Shown in pieces: positions 1 to 7,015 of a stretch of DNA of 64,000 nucleotides. The stretch is from Myxococcales bacterium (lineage in GTDB: Bacteria > Myxococcota_A > Polyangia > Polyangiales > Houyiibacteriaceae): assembly GCA_029863605.1 (NCBI GenBank), contig JAOTVB010000005.1, positions 172,387 to 236,386 of the forward strand. The letters run 5' to 3'. Under the pieces are notes generated by a model that was given only the letters and a program-made list of their open reading frames with translations, made no database searches and had not been told where the DNA came from. The translations under genes and the position numbers were made by a program. Position 1 is the stretch's first letter; each line of letters starts with the position of its first letter.

Positions 1-165
1 CGCGTTGTGGGGGTCGAGCTATTATTCAAGGGCACAGACACGTGCCGAGGCGGTAAGTACAAGGCCGAACAGATGGGCTTGCATCGCGCCAAGGTGAGGG
101 AATACGAGGAAACCGAAGAACAGGATGAAGGCTGCGGCCTGGTCTTCGGGAAAGTCCCGCACTGA
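1..165 (+). CDS. C-terminal fragment of a hypothetical protein entering from the left edge
   Basis: The first forward frame is open from base 1 to a TGA at 163-165, giving 54 residues that end in the sequence GLVFGKVPH. The fragment is rich in Lys, Glu and Gly and has a G/C-biased third codon position like its neighbours, which is why I think it may be the tail of a real gene whose start lies outside the window. No family is recognisable. It would converge with the next gene on the minus strand, with an 88-base gap. It could also be a chance open frame, because it is short. Confidence 0.4.
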   Translation, partial: RVVGVELLFKGTDTCRGGKYKAEQMGLHRAKVREYEETEEQDEGCGLVFGKVPH

Positions 166-253
166 CAGGGCAGCGGGTGCGCGGCTACGGCTGTGGAGCT
201 TTGGAAAGCGAAGCTCGACGTTGCACCTCAAACGCGCCGACGTTGCACAGCAC

Positions 254-808
254 TCAGAACACGATTCGCGAGGTTTCCAGGTCCCATTGGACCCGTGGCG
301 GTCTCCCGTAGTGCGCTGCCCTCAAGCTGTCCCGCTTTCGCTTTCGCTTCCGCGCCGCAATGCCGGAGGCGATCGTCCCGGCGGCGCCACCGAGGATCAG
401 AGCCACGCCGGTCCCCAGAACCGGAGCGGCCCAAGCTGGCGGGCAGCCGCTGTCCTCGAAGATGCAGATCTGCTGAGCAGCTCCGACCCCCACCATCGCA
501 AATCCACCCATGAAAGAAACAACAGAGACGCCAAGCCCGATTGCTGCTCGCCGCACACGAAGGTCCGACTCCTCAATCGTGTATCCATCGGTTGTCCGTG
601 GCGTGCTTGGCACGACTTCAACACCGGCAAGGCCTACTTTGAGCTGCAACGCGGGCTCTTCGGGGGCTGGTTCGGACGAAGGCGCGGGCTCCTCATCGAC
701 CGCCTGCTCTGTCTCTGTAGCTTCGGACTGCTCAGCAGCCTGCGCGCTCGCGCTCTTGGGCAACGCCGCCAACGCGCAGACACATAGAAATCCGAATAAG
801 TAACGCAT
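254..808 (-). CDS. Secreted/membrane protein of unknown function with two transmembrane helices
   Basis: This 184-residue protein starts with a clear signal peptide (hydrophobic stretch to about residue 20 ending in SASAQA). An acidic, Pro-rich stretch follows to about residue 55, then two hydrophobic helices near residues 92-112 and 128-150. Between the helices lies a short loop with two cysteines (QICIFEDSGC), and after them a strongly basic tail (RKRKRKR). A GGGAGG ribosome-binding site sits before the ATG at 806-808. The layout resembles the protein at 1758-2330, suggesting a small family of envelope proteins. I do not recognise a function. Confidence 0.7.
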   Translation of the reverse strand: MRYLFGFLCVCALAALPKSASAQAAEQSEATETEQAVDEEPAPSSEPAPEEPALQLKVGLAGVEVVPSTPRTTDGYTIEESDLRVRRAAIGLGVSVVSFMGGFAMVGVGAAQQICIFEDSGCPPAWAAPVLGTGVALILGGAAGTIASGIAARKRKRKRDSLRAAHYGRPPRVQWDLETSRIVF

Positions 809-866
809 GGCCCACCTCCCGGTTGCGACCTAACTTCAAGCCGTTCACACACCGCAAACTATGTCG

Positions 867-1280
867 TCACGGCAGCCCGCACCAACACGCCCACGGCGCG
901 GAGCAGACACACTCGCCGTCGCGGCAGATCATGTTGGTGCAGTTCGGGCTGCACGGCCTACCCTCGTTGATTGGCCTGAGGGTGCCGCATGGCTCTTCCG
1001 CGTCCGGGTTGCATTCTATGAACTCGACCCTCCGACACCCGAAATTCGTCATGTACTTATTTTGGCAGTCTAGCGACTGAAACAAACAAACTTGACGGTC
1101 GGTGCACCAAACGGCAGTGCAGCGGTCATCTGCAAGAACATAGTAACCCTCTACTTTAACCAGTTCACCGCAATCCATGCGCTCCTCGCACGGTATTTCC
1201 TGTATTTCTTCCCCGCACCCCACGACACGCAAGGTGCCTAGCGCGAGCAGAAGCAACACGAGGCCGAGTAACCATCGCAT
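867..1280 (-). CDS. Cysteine-rich secreted protein
   Basis: The 137-residue product has an N-terminal hydrophobic helix (about residues 2-20) followed by VVGCGEE, which fits a lipoprotein-type signal although the lipobox is imperfect. The mature part contains more than a dozen cysteines in a pattern typical of disulfide-rich extracellular domains. The ATG at 1278-1280 is preferred over an in-frame GTG six bases upstream because GGGGAGG lies just before the ATG and overlaps the GTG. Small Cys-rich secreted proteins are common in myxobacteria. No enzymatic function can be assigned. It is on the same strand as the gene at 254-808, 58 bases upstream of it, so the two may be cotranscribed. Confidence 0.65.
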   Translation of the reverse strand: MRWLLGLVLLLLALGTLRVVGCGEEIQEIPCEERMDCGELVKVEGYYVLADDRCTAVWCTDRQVCLFQSLDCQNKYMTNFGCRRVEFIECNPDAEEPCGTLRPINEGRPCSPNCTNMICRDGECVCSAPWACWCGLP

Positions 1281-1286
1281 AAGCAC

Positions 1287-1757
1287 CTCCCCGGTTCATT
1301 AGGCGCTGATCTAGTCGCATCAGCCGTGCCAAGCGGGAGCCCGGTTTTACTGAGGAATCGCGGCTATCTGGGCGCGCATTCTGCGTTTGGAACCTGGGGC
1401 GCAGCGGGTGCGTCACGCCGGATCGTGAACCGTGATGGACACCAGGTCGGAACGAGTGTCATTCACGATGTTGCCGCTGTCGTCGCGCGGTAAAGCCGCG
1501 CGCGCTCCTGTCTTGGATGAGTCGTTTGTCTTGATTGCGGGAGCCGGACTTAGACCGACGACTTTACCCTCAGGTCACCGAGCAAAAAAACTGCCTACGC
1601 CAATGAAACCATCAAGCCCGTGCTGGCCGGCACTCTGTTGTCCAACAGGTCCAGCCAGGTTTTCTGCAAAGTTTTCGCATCGTTGATCCATTCGATACTC
1701 ATCAGCTTCTTGATGTCGGCGGCGACGGCAAAGAACGCGCGCTGAAAATCGGACGGC
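1287..1757. other. Gene-free stretch with a possible gene remnant and a hairpin
   Basis: No convincing complete gene lies here. A perfect 7-bp stem (CGCGCGG, loop TAAAG, CCGCGCG) lies at 1484-1502 without a T tract. On the minus strand, about 1596-1740 encodes a protein-like stretch (including AADIKKLMSIEWINDAKTL) ending in a stop, in a different frame from the neighbouring gene and without a start of its own. It may be the decayed end of a lost gene. A forward open frame at 1432-1686 has no recognisable features and is probably not coding. Confidence 0.35.
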
Positions 1758-2330
1758 CTATGACGAGTAACAGCCGATCGAGCCGCCAATGAAGCCCACC
1801 AGAAACACACTGGTCGAAAGCAAGCCCGATGCGACGCCGACCGGGATCGCCCAACGGCGAAAGCGTCGCTGCGTTCGGTCATGCCGAGCCTTCTTTCCTG
1901 CCCGTACCAGCTGGGCAATGCCTGCGGACGTGAGCACGAAGCCGGCCCCGGCCATCACGCTTCCCGCAATCACCCAACCCCTCAAGTCGTCGCTTGGCAC
2001 GTAGCAATCCGCGGTCGCGGCCCAAACGGCCAACGGCGTTCCAAACACGAACATCGGCACGCCGGCTGCCAACAAGATTCGGCCGCGGCCGGCACGCCTG
2101 ACGTTTCTGTCGTAGTCAGTTGGCAACGTTTGAGTTGGGATAGCAGTTGGGATAGCTTCTTCAGGCTCGGGAACGCTCTGCGGGACCGCGTGAAGTTGCA
2201 GGAGCGTAGGGAGAACCAATCGAGGTGTCTCAAGGGAAACCGTCACATCGACGGCACTGGTCGCTGCTGGTGAGGCGAAGCAGATTGCAAGGCAAACCAA
2301 GGATGTTCGTAGGAGCGTCATGTCGGACAA
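1758..2330 (-). CDS. Secreted/membrane protein of unknown function
   Basis: The 190-residue product has a signal peptide (cut near ATSA, about residue 26), a Pro/Thr-rich spacer, and three hydrophobic segments near residues 88-106, 118-138 and 163-183. It has a cysteine-containing loop after the first helix and a basic segment (RAGKKARHDRTQRRFRR) before the last. The layout, signal then low-complexity spacer then helical hairpin with cysteine loop then basic patch, parallels the protein at 254-808. No known family is recognised. An alternative start is the ATG three codons downstream. Confidence 0.65.
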   Translation of the reverse strand: MSDMTLLRTSLVCLAICFASPAATSAVDVTVSLETPRLVLPTLLQLHAVPQSVPEPEEAIPTAIPTQTLPTDYDRNVRRAGRGRILLAAGVPMFVFGTPLAVWAATADCYVPSDDLRGWVIAGSVMAGAGFVLTSAGIAQLVRAGKKARHDRTQRRFRRWAIPVGVASGLLSTSVFLVGFIGGSIGCYSS

Positions 2331-2468
2331 CCGTGCAACCGGTATGCCAGACGCGATGGCCCCGTTCGAGGTGTTTTCCGAGGGGAGTGATCCATGCTCG
2401 ACGTGTTCCGGTCAACCGTCCGATTTGGGTTTGTGAGAGTCAAGCTGGGAGAGTAGAAACGACTCGCG

Positions 2469-2903
2469 ATGCAGATCTTTTTGGGAATCGTTGTCGTGGC
2501 ATTGTCGCTTCTGTGCTGGGGAGGGCAAACGTTGGTGTGCTTCGCTCCGGCAACTGGCGCCAAGTTGGGCCTCTCGGAAAGGGAGGCCGATGTGGAACCG
2601 ACCTTCTGGGCCGATGTTCGCGGTGAAGCACTGTGGGACGTCCTCACGCTGTGGACGTTGGTGGTGGCCGGAGTGCTGCTGATCATCGGCCATCGTGCGT
2701 GGCCATACTTCGGGCTCGTCGGGGGCGGCATGTACGTCTACTTTGCCGGCAGAGGGATCTTCACCCGAGTCACGATGATGCGGCGCGGCTTGCGGATCGG
2801 CACTCCGCAGGGCGCGAAGGTAGCCCTCGCCTTCTTGGCCATCTCGGGTGTCACAGGGTTGGTCACGATCGTCGCCGCGATTGCGGCACTTCCGGTTTCG
2901 TGA
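2469..2903 (+). CDS. Integral membrane protein of unknown function
   Basis: This 144-residue protein has about four predicted membrane helices, near residues 3-25, 55-75, 78-95 and 118-140, with a soluble loop (about 27-52) carrying acidic residues. It is first in a same-strand run of four genes (2469-5384), followed 36 bases later by another small membrane protein of similar size. The clustering with an ATC-hydrolase-like protein suggests a shared membrane-associated role, but this is inference. The ribosome-binding site is weak (GGGAG well upstream). Confidence 0.65.
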   Translation: MQIFLGIVVVALSLLCWGGQTLVCFAPATGAKLGLSEREADVEPTFWADVRGEALWDVLTLWTLVVAGVLLIIGHRAWPYFGLVGGGMYVYFAGRGIFTRVTMMRRGLRIGTPQGAKVALAFLAISGVTGLVTIVAAIAALPVS

Positions 2904-2939
2904 GGAATGCGGACTGGGTGTTGTGGGGAGGAGGGACTC

Positions 2940-3380
2940 ATGGAGGTGACAATTCTGACGTGGACGGTGGCAGTCGCGGGCTTGCTCCTGATCGGGCTCC
3001 TCTCCGCGCTGCAACTCGTGGCGGTCATCAACCCTCGCGAACGATGGACGATCGACAACGTCTACGGTGGCAATCCTGACGCAACGGACCCCACTGCCTA
3101 CTTCGCGTTCAACCAGGGCCAAGCTTGGGCGGACCCATTCTTCTGGGCGCCCCTCCAGATCGCAGGCAGCATCGGAATGCTACTCGGGCAGCAGTGGGGC
3201 TTTTTGCTCGCCCTCGCTGCGTCCGTACCGTTCTGGTACAGCGCGATCCTTATCTTCATCTGGGACCGCGACATGGGGGTCCGCCAGAACACCCTTGGCT
3301 ACTGGGTGGTCGTGTGGGGCATGTGGCCCGCTTTCGGCGTTCTCGAAGGCGTATACTGCTTCGTCCGGCTTTTGGAATGA
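2940..3380 (+). CDS. Integral membrane protein of unknown function
   Basis: The 146-residue product has four hydrophobic segments, near residues 5-28, 70-88, 91-110 and 118-142, and a soluble loop (about 30-65) rich in Asn, Asp and aromatic residues. The ATG at 2940 is preferred because GGGGAGGAGGG precedes it closely; an upstream in-frame ATG at 2907 lacks such a site. It lies between another membrane protein and an ATC-hydrolase-like gene on the same strand, 16 to 49 bases from the latter. It resembles small uncharacterised multi-pass proteins and I cannot assign a function. Confidence 0.7.
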   Translation: MEVTILTWTVAVAGLLLIGLLSALQLVAVINPRERWTIDNVYGGNPDATDPTAYFAFNQGQAWADPFFWAPLQIAGSIGMLLGQQWGFLLALAASVPFWYSAILIFIWDRDMGVRQNTLGYWVVVWGMWPAFGVLEGVYCFVRLLE

Positions 3381-3429
3381 GCGGGTAGTAGAACTAGTGA
3401 AGACCAAACCCGCAAGCTCGATCGCGGCC

Positions 3430-4545
3430 ATGACGACGCCAGGGCTGGCTCAGGAGCCGCGCGAGTACGCCGTGAATCGAGACCCGCGGCTACGCCGCCA
3501 CCTTCTGCGACAATTCGATCGCGGTGTGACGACATTGCGGGATCTGCTAGTGCACCGGTTCGGCGAAGAGGGGCTCGACGTGTCGATAGCCGAGGCTCGC
3601 GCGGAATACGAAGCGGTCATCGATCGCTTGCCGTGGATCGGCGGCTCGGCGAACCCGCGTTCATTCAATCTATACGGATCGGCACTGTGGCTTGCGCTCT
3701 GGAGAGTTCTCGAACCACGAGGGTTGACACTCGATGAGGCGGAGGGGTTGTTTTGCGAGATGTTCAAGGCCTACTGGTCGCGCTACCCGCGCGTCCTCGC
3801 GCGCCTCTACGGACGTGTCCGCATGGGCCCGGCGAACCAGAAGAAGGTGCGCCGGCTCGCCATTGCATCTCAGCAACGCACGAACCCGGATGACTATGTC
3901 TCCCGATTTGTGCCGGGCGAGCCGGGACGCTTCGACTTCGGCATCGACTTCGTCGAGTGCGCAATCATCAAGTTCCTGCACGCCGAAGGGGCCGAAGAGC
4001 TCGCGCCCGTGTTGTGCGAGCTCGACTGGCCGCTCACCGAGGTGATCGGCATCGAGCTCGTACGCACGACCACGCTTGCACAAGGTGGGGAGCGCTGTGA
4101 CTTTCGCTTCAGGCGGCCAGGTGCTTCCGATGTCGGCATCCCACGCGCATCGCTCGCCGCTTTGTTCGCGCACGGTTTCGTCGGCTGGGCAGCTTGTGCG
4201 GCGCTCATGGGCGGGCTGCTCGCCACGGTGTCGCTCACGACAGCGCTCACGGCGCACGCCGTTGGGGCTCCGATCATCTTCGCGGCTGTCACCGCGCATC
4301 TGTTTCTCCGGAGCGGCGCTCACCCTCCGATCGTCGTCGCCACCATCTTTACTGCGATCGTGATCACGCTTGACGCGCTGGTCGTCGCGTGGCTGATCCA
4401 GCGCAGCTTCGCGATGTTCTCGAGCGTGCTTGGCACTTGGTTGCCCTTCGCTTTGATCTTTGTTTCGGCGTTCGTGACGGGCACCCTGCTTAAACACCGT
4501 CGTTCGTCGCGATCAGGAAGCCCGGCTCGTAATCCTGGACTGTGA
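3430..4545 (+). CDS. L-2-amino-thiazoline-4-carboxylic acid hydrolase-like protein fused to a membrane domain
   Basis: The 371-residue product has two parts. Residues about 20-228 match the ATC-hydrolase-like family as I recall it, with a Tyr/Phe-rich middle (DFGIDFVECAIIKFLHAEGA), the segment DWPLTEVIGIELVRTTTLA and the terminal GGERCDFRF at about 219-227. Founding family members hydrolyse the ring of ATC on the way to L-cysteine, but most homologues are uncharacterised. Residues about 240-355 form four or five membrane helices with a basic tail, which is unusual. The start is uncertain: ATG 3430 or an in-frame GTG at 3397. The end overlaps the next gene by 4 nt (GTGA), indicating translational coupling. 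Confidence 0.7.
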   Translation: MTTPGLAQEPREYAVNRDPRLRRHLLRQFDRGVTTLRDLLVHRFGEEGLDVSIAEARAEYEAVIDRLPWIGGSANPRSFNLYGSALWLALWRVLEPRGLTLDEAEGLFCEMFKAYWSRYPRVLARLYGRVRMGPANQKKVRRLAIASQQRTNPDDYVSRFVPGEPGRFDFGIDFVECAIIKFLHAEGAEELAPVLCELDWPLTEVIGIELVRTTTLAQGGERCDFRFRRPGASDVGIPRASLAALFAHGFVGWAACAALMGGLLATVSLTTALTAHAVGAPIIFAAVTAHLFLRSGAHPPIVVATIFTAIVITLDALVVAWLIQRSFAMFSSVLGTWLPFALIFVSAFVTGTLLKHRRSSRSGSPARNPGL

Positions 4546-5384
4546 CAGTGCCAAACCGTTTGTCGATCGCCGAGTATGAGCGGCTGAATCACCGTGACGT
4601 GACGGTCGGCGACAACCGGATCCACTACGTTGATGAAGGTGAGGGTTCTCCTTTGGTGCTCGTGCACGGAAGCCCGACTACCTCTGCCCTTTGGCGGCAC
4701 CAGATCCCAACTCTATCGAAGCGGTTCCGGGTGATCGCGCCGGATGTAGTGGGCTTCGGCAAATCCGTCGCGCCAGATGCCGGCGTTTCGTTTGCGCAAC
4801 AGGCAAACGCCCTACGCGCGCTTCTCGATCATCTGCGTATCGAGCGTTACGGCTTGGTCGGCCACGATTGGGGCGGACCGATCGGCGCTGCCTGTGCCGC
4901 GCAACGTCCGGAGCAGGTTCATCGCTGGGCATTGATCAATTCGACAGTCCGCCCCACCTATCGGCCGCCTTGGTACTGGAAACCATTCACGGCGCCGCTC
5001 ACCGGGCCCTTGCTGCTCGTTAGAGCCAACCTCTGGGGACGAAATCTCCGGCAAATGATGAAAGCAGCGTCCGACCCTGAAATCGCTGCGCACTACCTCG
5101 CGGCCAGTCAGCACATCGGCAATCGGCGCACCTTTCTTCGGCTCGAACGCTTAGAAGGCTACAGCGCGCTCATGCAGGGAGTGGTCGACGCGCTGCCGTC
5201 GATGCCAAAAGACCCGTTGATCCTCTGGGGCACGCCCGACGCCTATTTTCGAAACGACTACCGAGAGCTGAGAGCGCTACTGCCCGACAGCCGCCTCGTC
5301 ATGCTCGAAGGTGGAGGTCACTTCCCTCAGGAAGACGCACCCGACGCCGTCGCCCACGAGCTGAACGCTTTCTTTTTGCCTTAA
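4542..5384 (+). CDS. Alpha/beta hydrolase (haloalkane dehalogenase/epoxide hydrolase-like)
   Basis: The 280-residue protein has a complete alpha/beta-hydrolase core. The oxyanion segment is HGSPT at 42-46, the nucleophile elbow GHDWGG puts Asp at about 109, and the catalytic His lies in GGHFPQE (about H260). An Asp nucleophile followed by Trp is typical of haloalkane dehalogenases and epoxide hydrolases. However, the halide-binding Asn of classic dehalogenases (HGNPT) is Ser here, so the substrate is uncertain. It starts with GTG inside the stop of the ATC-hydrolase-like gene, so the two are very probably made together. No signal peptide is seen, so it is cytosolic. Confidence 0.82.
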   Translation: MTVPNRLSIAEYERLNHRDVTVGDNRIHYVDEGEGSPLVLVHGSPTTSALWRHQIPTLSKRFRVIAPDVVGFGKSVAPDAGVSFAQQANALRALLDHLRIERYGLVGHDWGGPIGAACAAQRPEQVHRWALINSTVRPTYRPPWYWKPFTAPLTGPLLLVRANLWGRNLRQMMKAASDPEIAAHYLAASQHIGNRRTFLRLERLEGYSALMQGVVDALPSMPKDPLILWGTPDAYFRNDYRELRALLPDSRLVMLEGGGHFPQEDAPDAVAHELNAFFLP

Positions 5385-5478
5385 TCCAACTGCGACTCCC
5401 CGACGTAGGGGTCTTTGAAGGGCGGATGTGAGCCGCTCGGACCGGACCCCAAACGTGACGAAATGAGGAGAGTACATC

Positions 5479-6051
5479 ATGACGAAGCACACACTTAACG
5501 CGATTAGCCTTACCTTCCTTGCAATGATCGCCGCCGCCTGCGGCGATGCCGGCATGGATCCCTTCGACGAGGAGCTCAACTTCGAAGAGCCCCCCGTGGA
5601 CGAGCCGATCGTCGACGACGTGGTGGACAATGAGGAAGAGCTGATCGCTCCGTTCGACAACGACAGCGCGGCCAACCCCGCGGTCGACGAGTTCCTGAGT
5701 ATCACGAATACGCGCGAGATCGTCTATACCGACCAGATTTCGGCTCAAGACGGCGACAACGAGGACTTCGTCCAGTTCGAGCTTCCAAACGCCAGCAATC
5801 CCAACCAAAGGATCGAGGTGTCCATCGACTGTGATGTGTTCGGCGACCAAAACGTGTTCGCCCGCGTCGAGCTGCTCAACGTTGACCGGAACGGCGCGAC
5901 CCGAATCAATGGCGGCCCCATCGATTGCAACGAAGGTGTGTTCTTCGTCACGGTGCAGAATGACCAGGTGCAGTTGGCTCGCATCCATGTGCAGGGAGTT
6001 CCCGAGCAGCAGACGCTGATCGAGTACACCATCGTGGTGGCCCCTTTCTAA
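5479..6051 (+). CDS. Acidic lipoprotein of unknown function
   Basis: The 190-residue protein carries a type II signal ending LAMIAAAC, with the lipidated Cys at about residue 21. A very acidic linker follows (many Asp and Glu to about residue 60), then a beta-rich domain that could be a small jelly-roll or pre-peptidase-like fold (for example REIVYTDQISAQDGDNEDFVQFEL). It is preceded by GAGGAG and followed 50 bases later by a strong hairpin terminator, so it looks monocistronic or the last gene of the run. No enzyme motif is present. Surface exposure is inferred from the lipoprotein signal. Confidence 0.7.
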   Translation: MTKHTLNAISLTFLAMIAAACGDAGMDPFDEELNFEEPPVDEPIVDDVVDNEEELIAPFDNDSAANPAVDEFLSITNTREIVYTDQISAQDGDNEDFVQFELPNASNPNQRIEVSIDCDVFGDQNVFARVELLNVDRNGATRINGGPIDCNEGVFFVTVQNDQVQLARIHVQGVPEQQTLIEYTIVVAPF

Positions 6052-6101
6052 CCTCCGAGCGCGTTCGCCACGCCCATCCATCTTTGGCCACTATCCTCAA
6101 C

Positions 6102-6125
6102 GCCGGCCCTCTTCGGAGGGCCGGC
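6102..6125 (+). terminator. Intrinsic terminator hairpin with UUCG tetraloop
   Basis: A perfect 10-bp stem (GCCGGCCCTC at 6102-6111, GAGGGCCGGC at 6116-6125) closes a TTCG loop with a C-G pair, the unusually stable cUUCGg arrangement. A T-rich stretch follows (TCTGTTGTGT). It lies between the convergent lipoprotein gene (5479-6051) and the anti-sigma-like gene, so it may end transcription from both directions, more obviously from the left. Confidence 0.75.
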
Positions 6126-6155
6126 TCTGTTGTGTCGCGGCGCACCAAGCACGAA

Positions 6156-6431
6156 TCAGGACTTCGAGAGCCAGCTCCGCAGACGGACGAGGAAGCCACC
6201 CCGTTCTCTGGCAATTTCTTTTTGGATCTTCCCGAGAGTCCTGGGCGGTGTTTCGAGCGGGTCAAAGCTCGAAGCGAGCGCCGTGATCGAATCTTGGAAG
6301 TCCCTGACGACGTCTCGCAGGCCTGGGTCCGTCTCGAGCAACGCTTGAAGCTCCGCCTCGTCCTCTTCCGACGCTGCGCCAGCCGCGTGCAAGGCAGCGA
6401 GAAGCTCGGCCCGTTCTTTTTGGTCGCTCAT
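6156..6431 (-). CDS. Small anti-sigma-factor-like protein (RskA N-terminal type)
   Basis: The 91-residue product is helical and acidic in its first two thirds (AGAASEEDEAELQALLETDPGL, broken here as AGAASEEDEAE and LQALLETDPGL). It resembles the N-terminal sigma-binding region of RskA-type anti-sigma factors, then ends with a basic amphipathic helix (RGGFLVRLRSWLSKS). Unlike full-length RskA it has no membrane helix or periplasmic domain and no zinc-finger His/Cys set. The start ATG overlaps the sigma-factor stop by 4 nt (ATGA at 6428-6431). By position and size it probably controls the adjacent ECF sigma factor. It could instead be a cytosolic scaffold between sigma factor and kinase. Confidence 0.65.
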   Translation of the reverse strand: MSDQKERAELLAALHAAGAASEEDEAELQALLETDPGLRDVVRDFQDSITALASSFDPLETPPRTLGKIQKEIARERGGFLVRLRSWLSKS

Positions 6432-7015
6432 GCGCGCATGCTCCGGTGAATGATGGGGAGCATCGTGCGCAAGGCACGCATGCCCGCAAGAATTCGCGAC
6501 TTCACCGTCCCGACCGGGAGGTTGAGCGCCTCGGCGATCTGGCCGTGCGACATGCCTACGAAATACGAGAGCTCGAGGACGGCACGCTGATCTTCGTCGA
6601 GTCGTTGAAACGCTTGTCTCAGAGCCTGGTGCCATCGCGTGGACGAGACGAGCACATCGGGTCGCCCCCCGTCGGTCCCAAGCGCATGCCTCTCGCTAAA
6701 CTGCAGCTGTCTATCCCCGTGCCGTCGGGTGCGCGCACGCAACGCGTCGAGAGCTCGACTTCGCGCGACGGTAACCACCCAGGCGACCACGCTGCCTCTC
6801 GAGCTGTCGTACTCGGGAGCGCGTCGCCAAAGCTCGACGAAGACCTCTTGCAAGATCTCCTCGGCCTCCGCGCGGGAGCCGAGCATCTTCGTCAGCAGGG
6901 CCAGGACGGTGCTGCCATACTGGCCGTAAAATGCGCTCAGCGGCTGGCCCGAGTCGCCGGCCGCCATCGCGGCAACGAGATCGGCGGGGTCATTCGGTCG
7001 TGCCTCAGCCATCAT
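6428..7015 (-). CDS. ECF-family RNA polymerase sigma factor (SigK-like)
   Basis: The 195-residue protein has the two ECF domains. Region 2 lies around residues 25-95 (EEILQEVFVELWRRAPEYD and VAWVVTVARSRALDALRAR), and region 4 around 130-185 with the helix-turn-helix MSHGQIAEALNLPVGTVKSR. The EVFxELWRRAPxYDxxRGS signature resembles the SigK (ECF19) group, whose partners are RskA-type anti-sigma factors, in line with the next gene. It directs RNA polymerase to a dedicated regulon, usually including its own operon. Both ends overlap neighbours by 4 nt: the kinase upstream and the anti-sigma-like gene downstream. Confidence 0.9.
   Translation of the reverse strand: MMAEARPNDPADLVAAMAAGDSGQPLSAFYGQYGSTVLALLTKMLGSRAEAEEILQEVFVELWRRAPEYDSSRGSVVAWVVTVARSRALDALRARTRRHGDRQLQFSERHALGTDGGRPDVLVSSTRWHQALRQAFQRLDEDQRAVLELSYFVGMSHGQIAEALNLPVGTVKSRILAGMRALRTMLPIIHRSMRA

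Noticed and set aside
22..231. A 69-residue minus-strand open frame at the window edge
   Set aside because: No motif; the opposite-strand fragment at 1-165 is a better candidate, and neither has strong support.
1432..1686. An 84-residue plus-strand open frame in a gene-free region
   Set aside because: No ribosome-binding site, no domain and unusual composition; kept only as a mention in the intergenic entry.
3670..4497. A 275-residue minus-strand open frame
   Set aside because: It is antisense to the ATC-hydrolase-like gene, is highly enriched in Arg, Glu and Asp typical of shadow frames, and has no motif.
5299..6081. A 260-residue minus-strand open frame
   Set aside because: It lies antisense to the lipoprotein gene at 5479-6051, runs across the alpha/beta hydrolase end, and shows no domain or signal; such long antisense frames are common in high-GC DNA.
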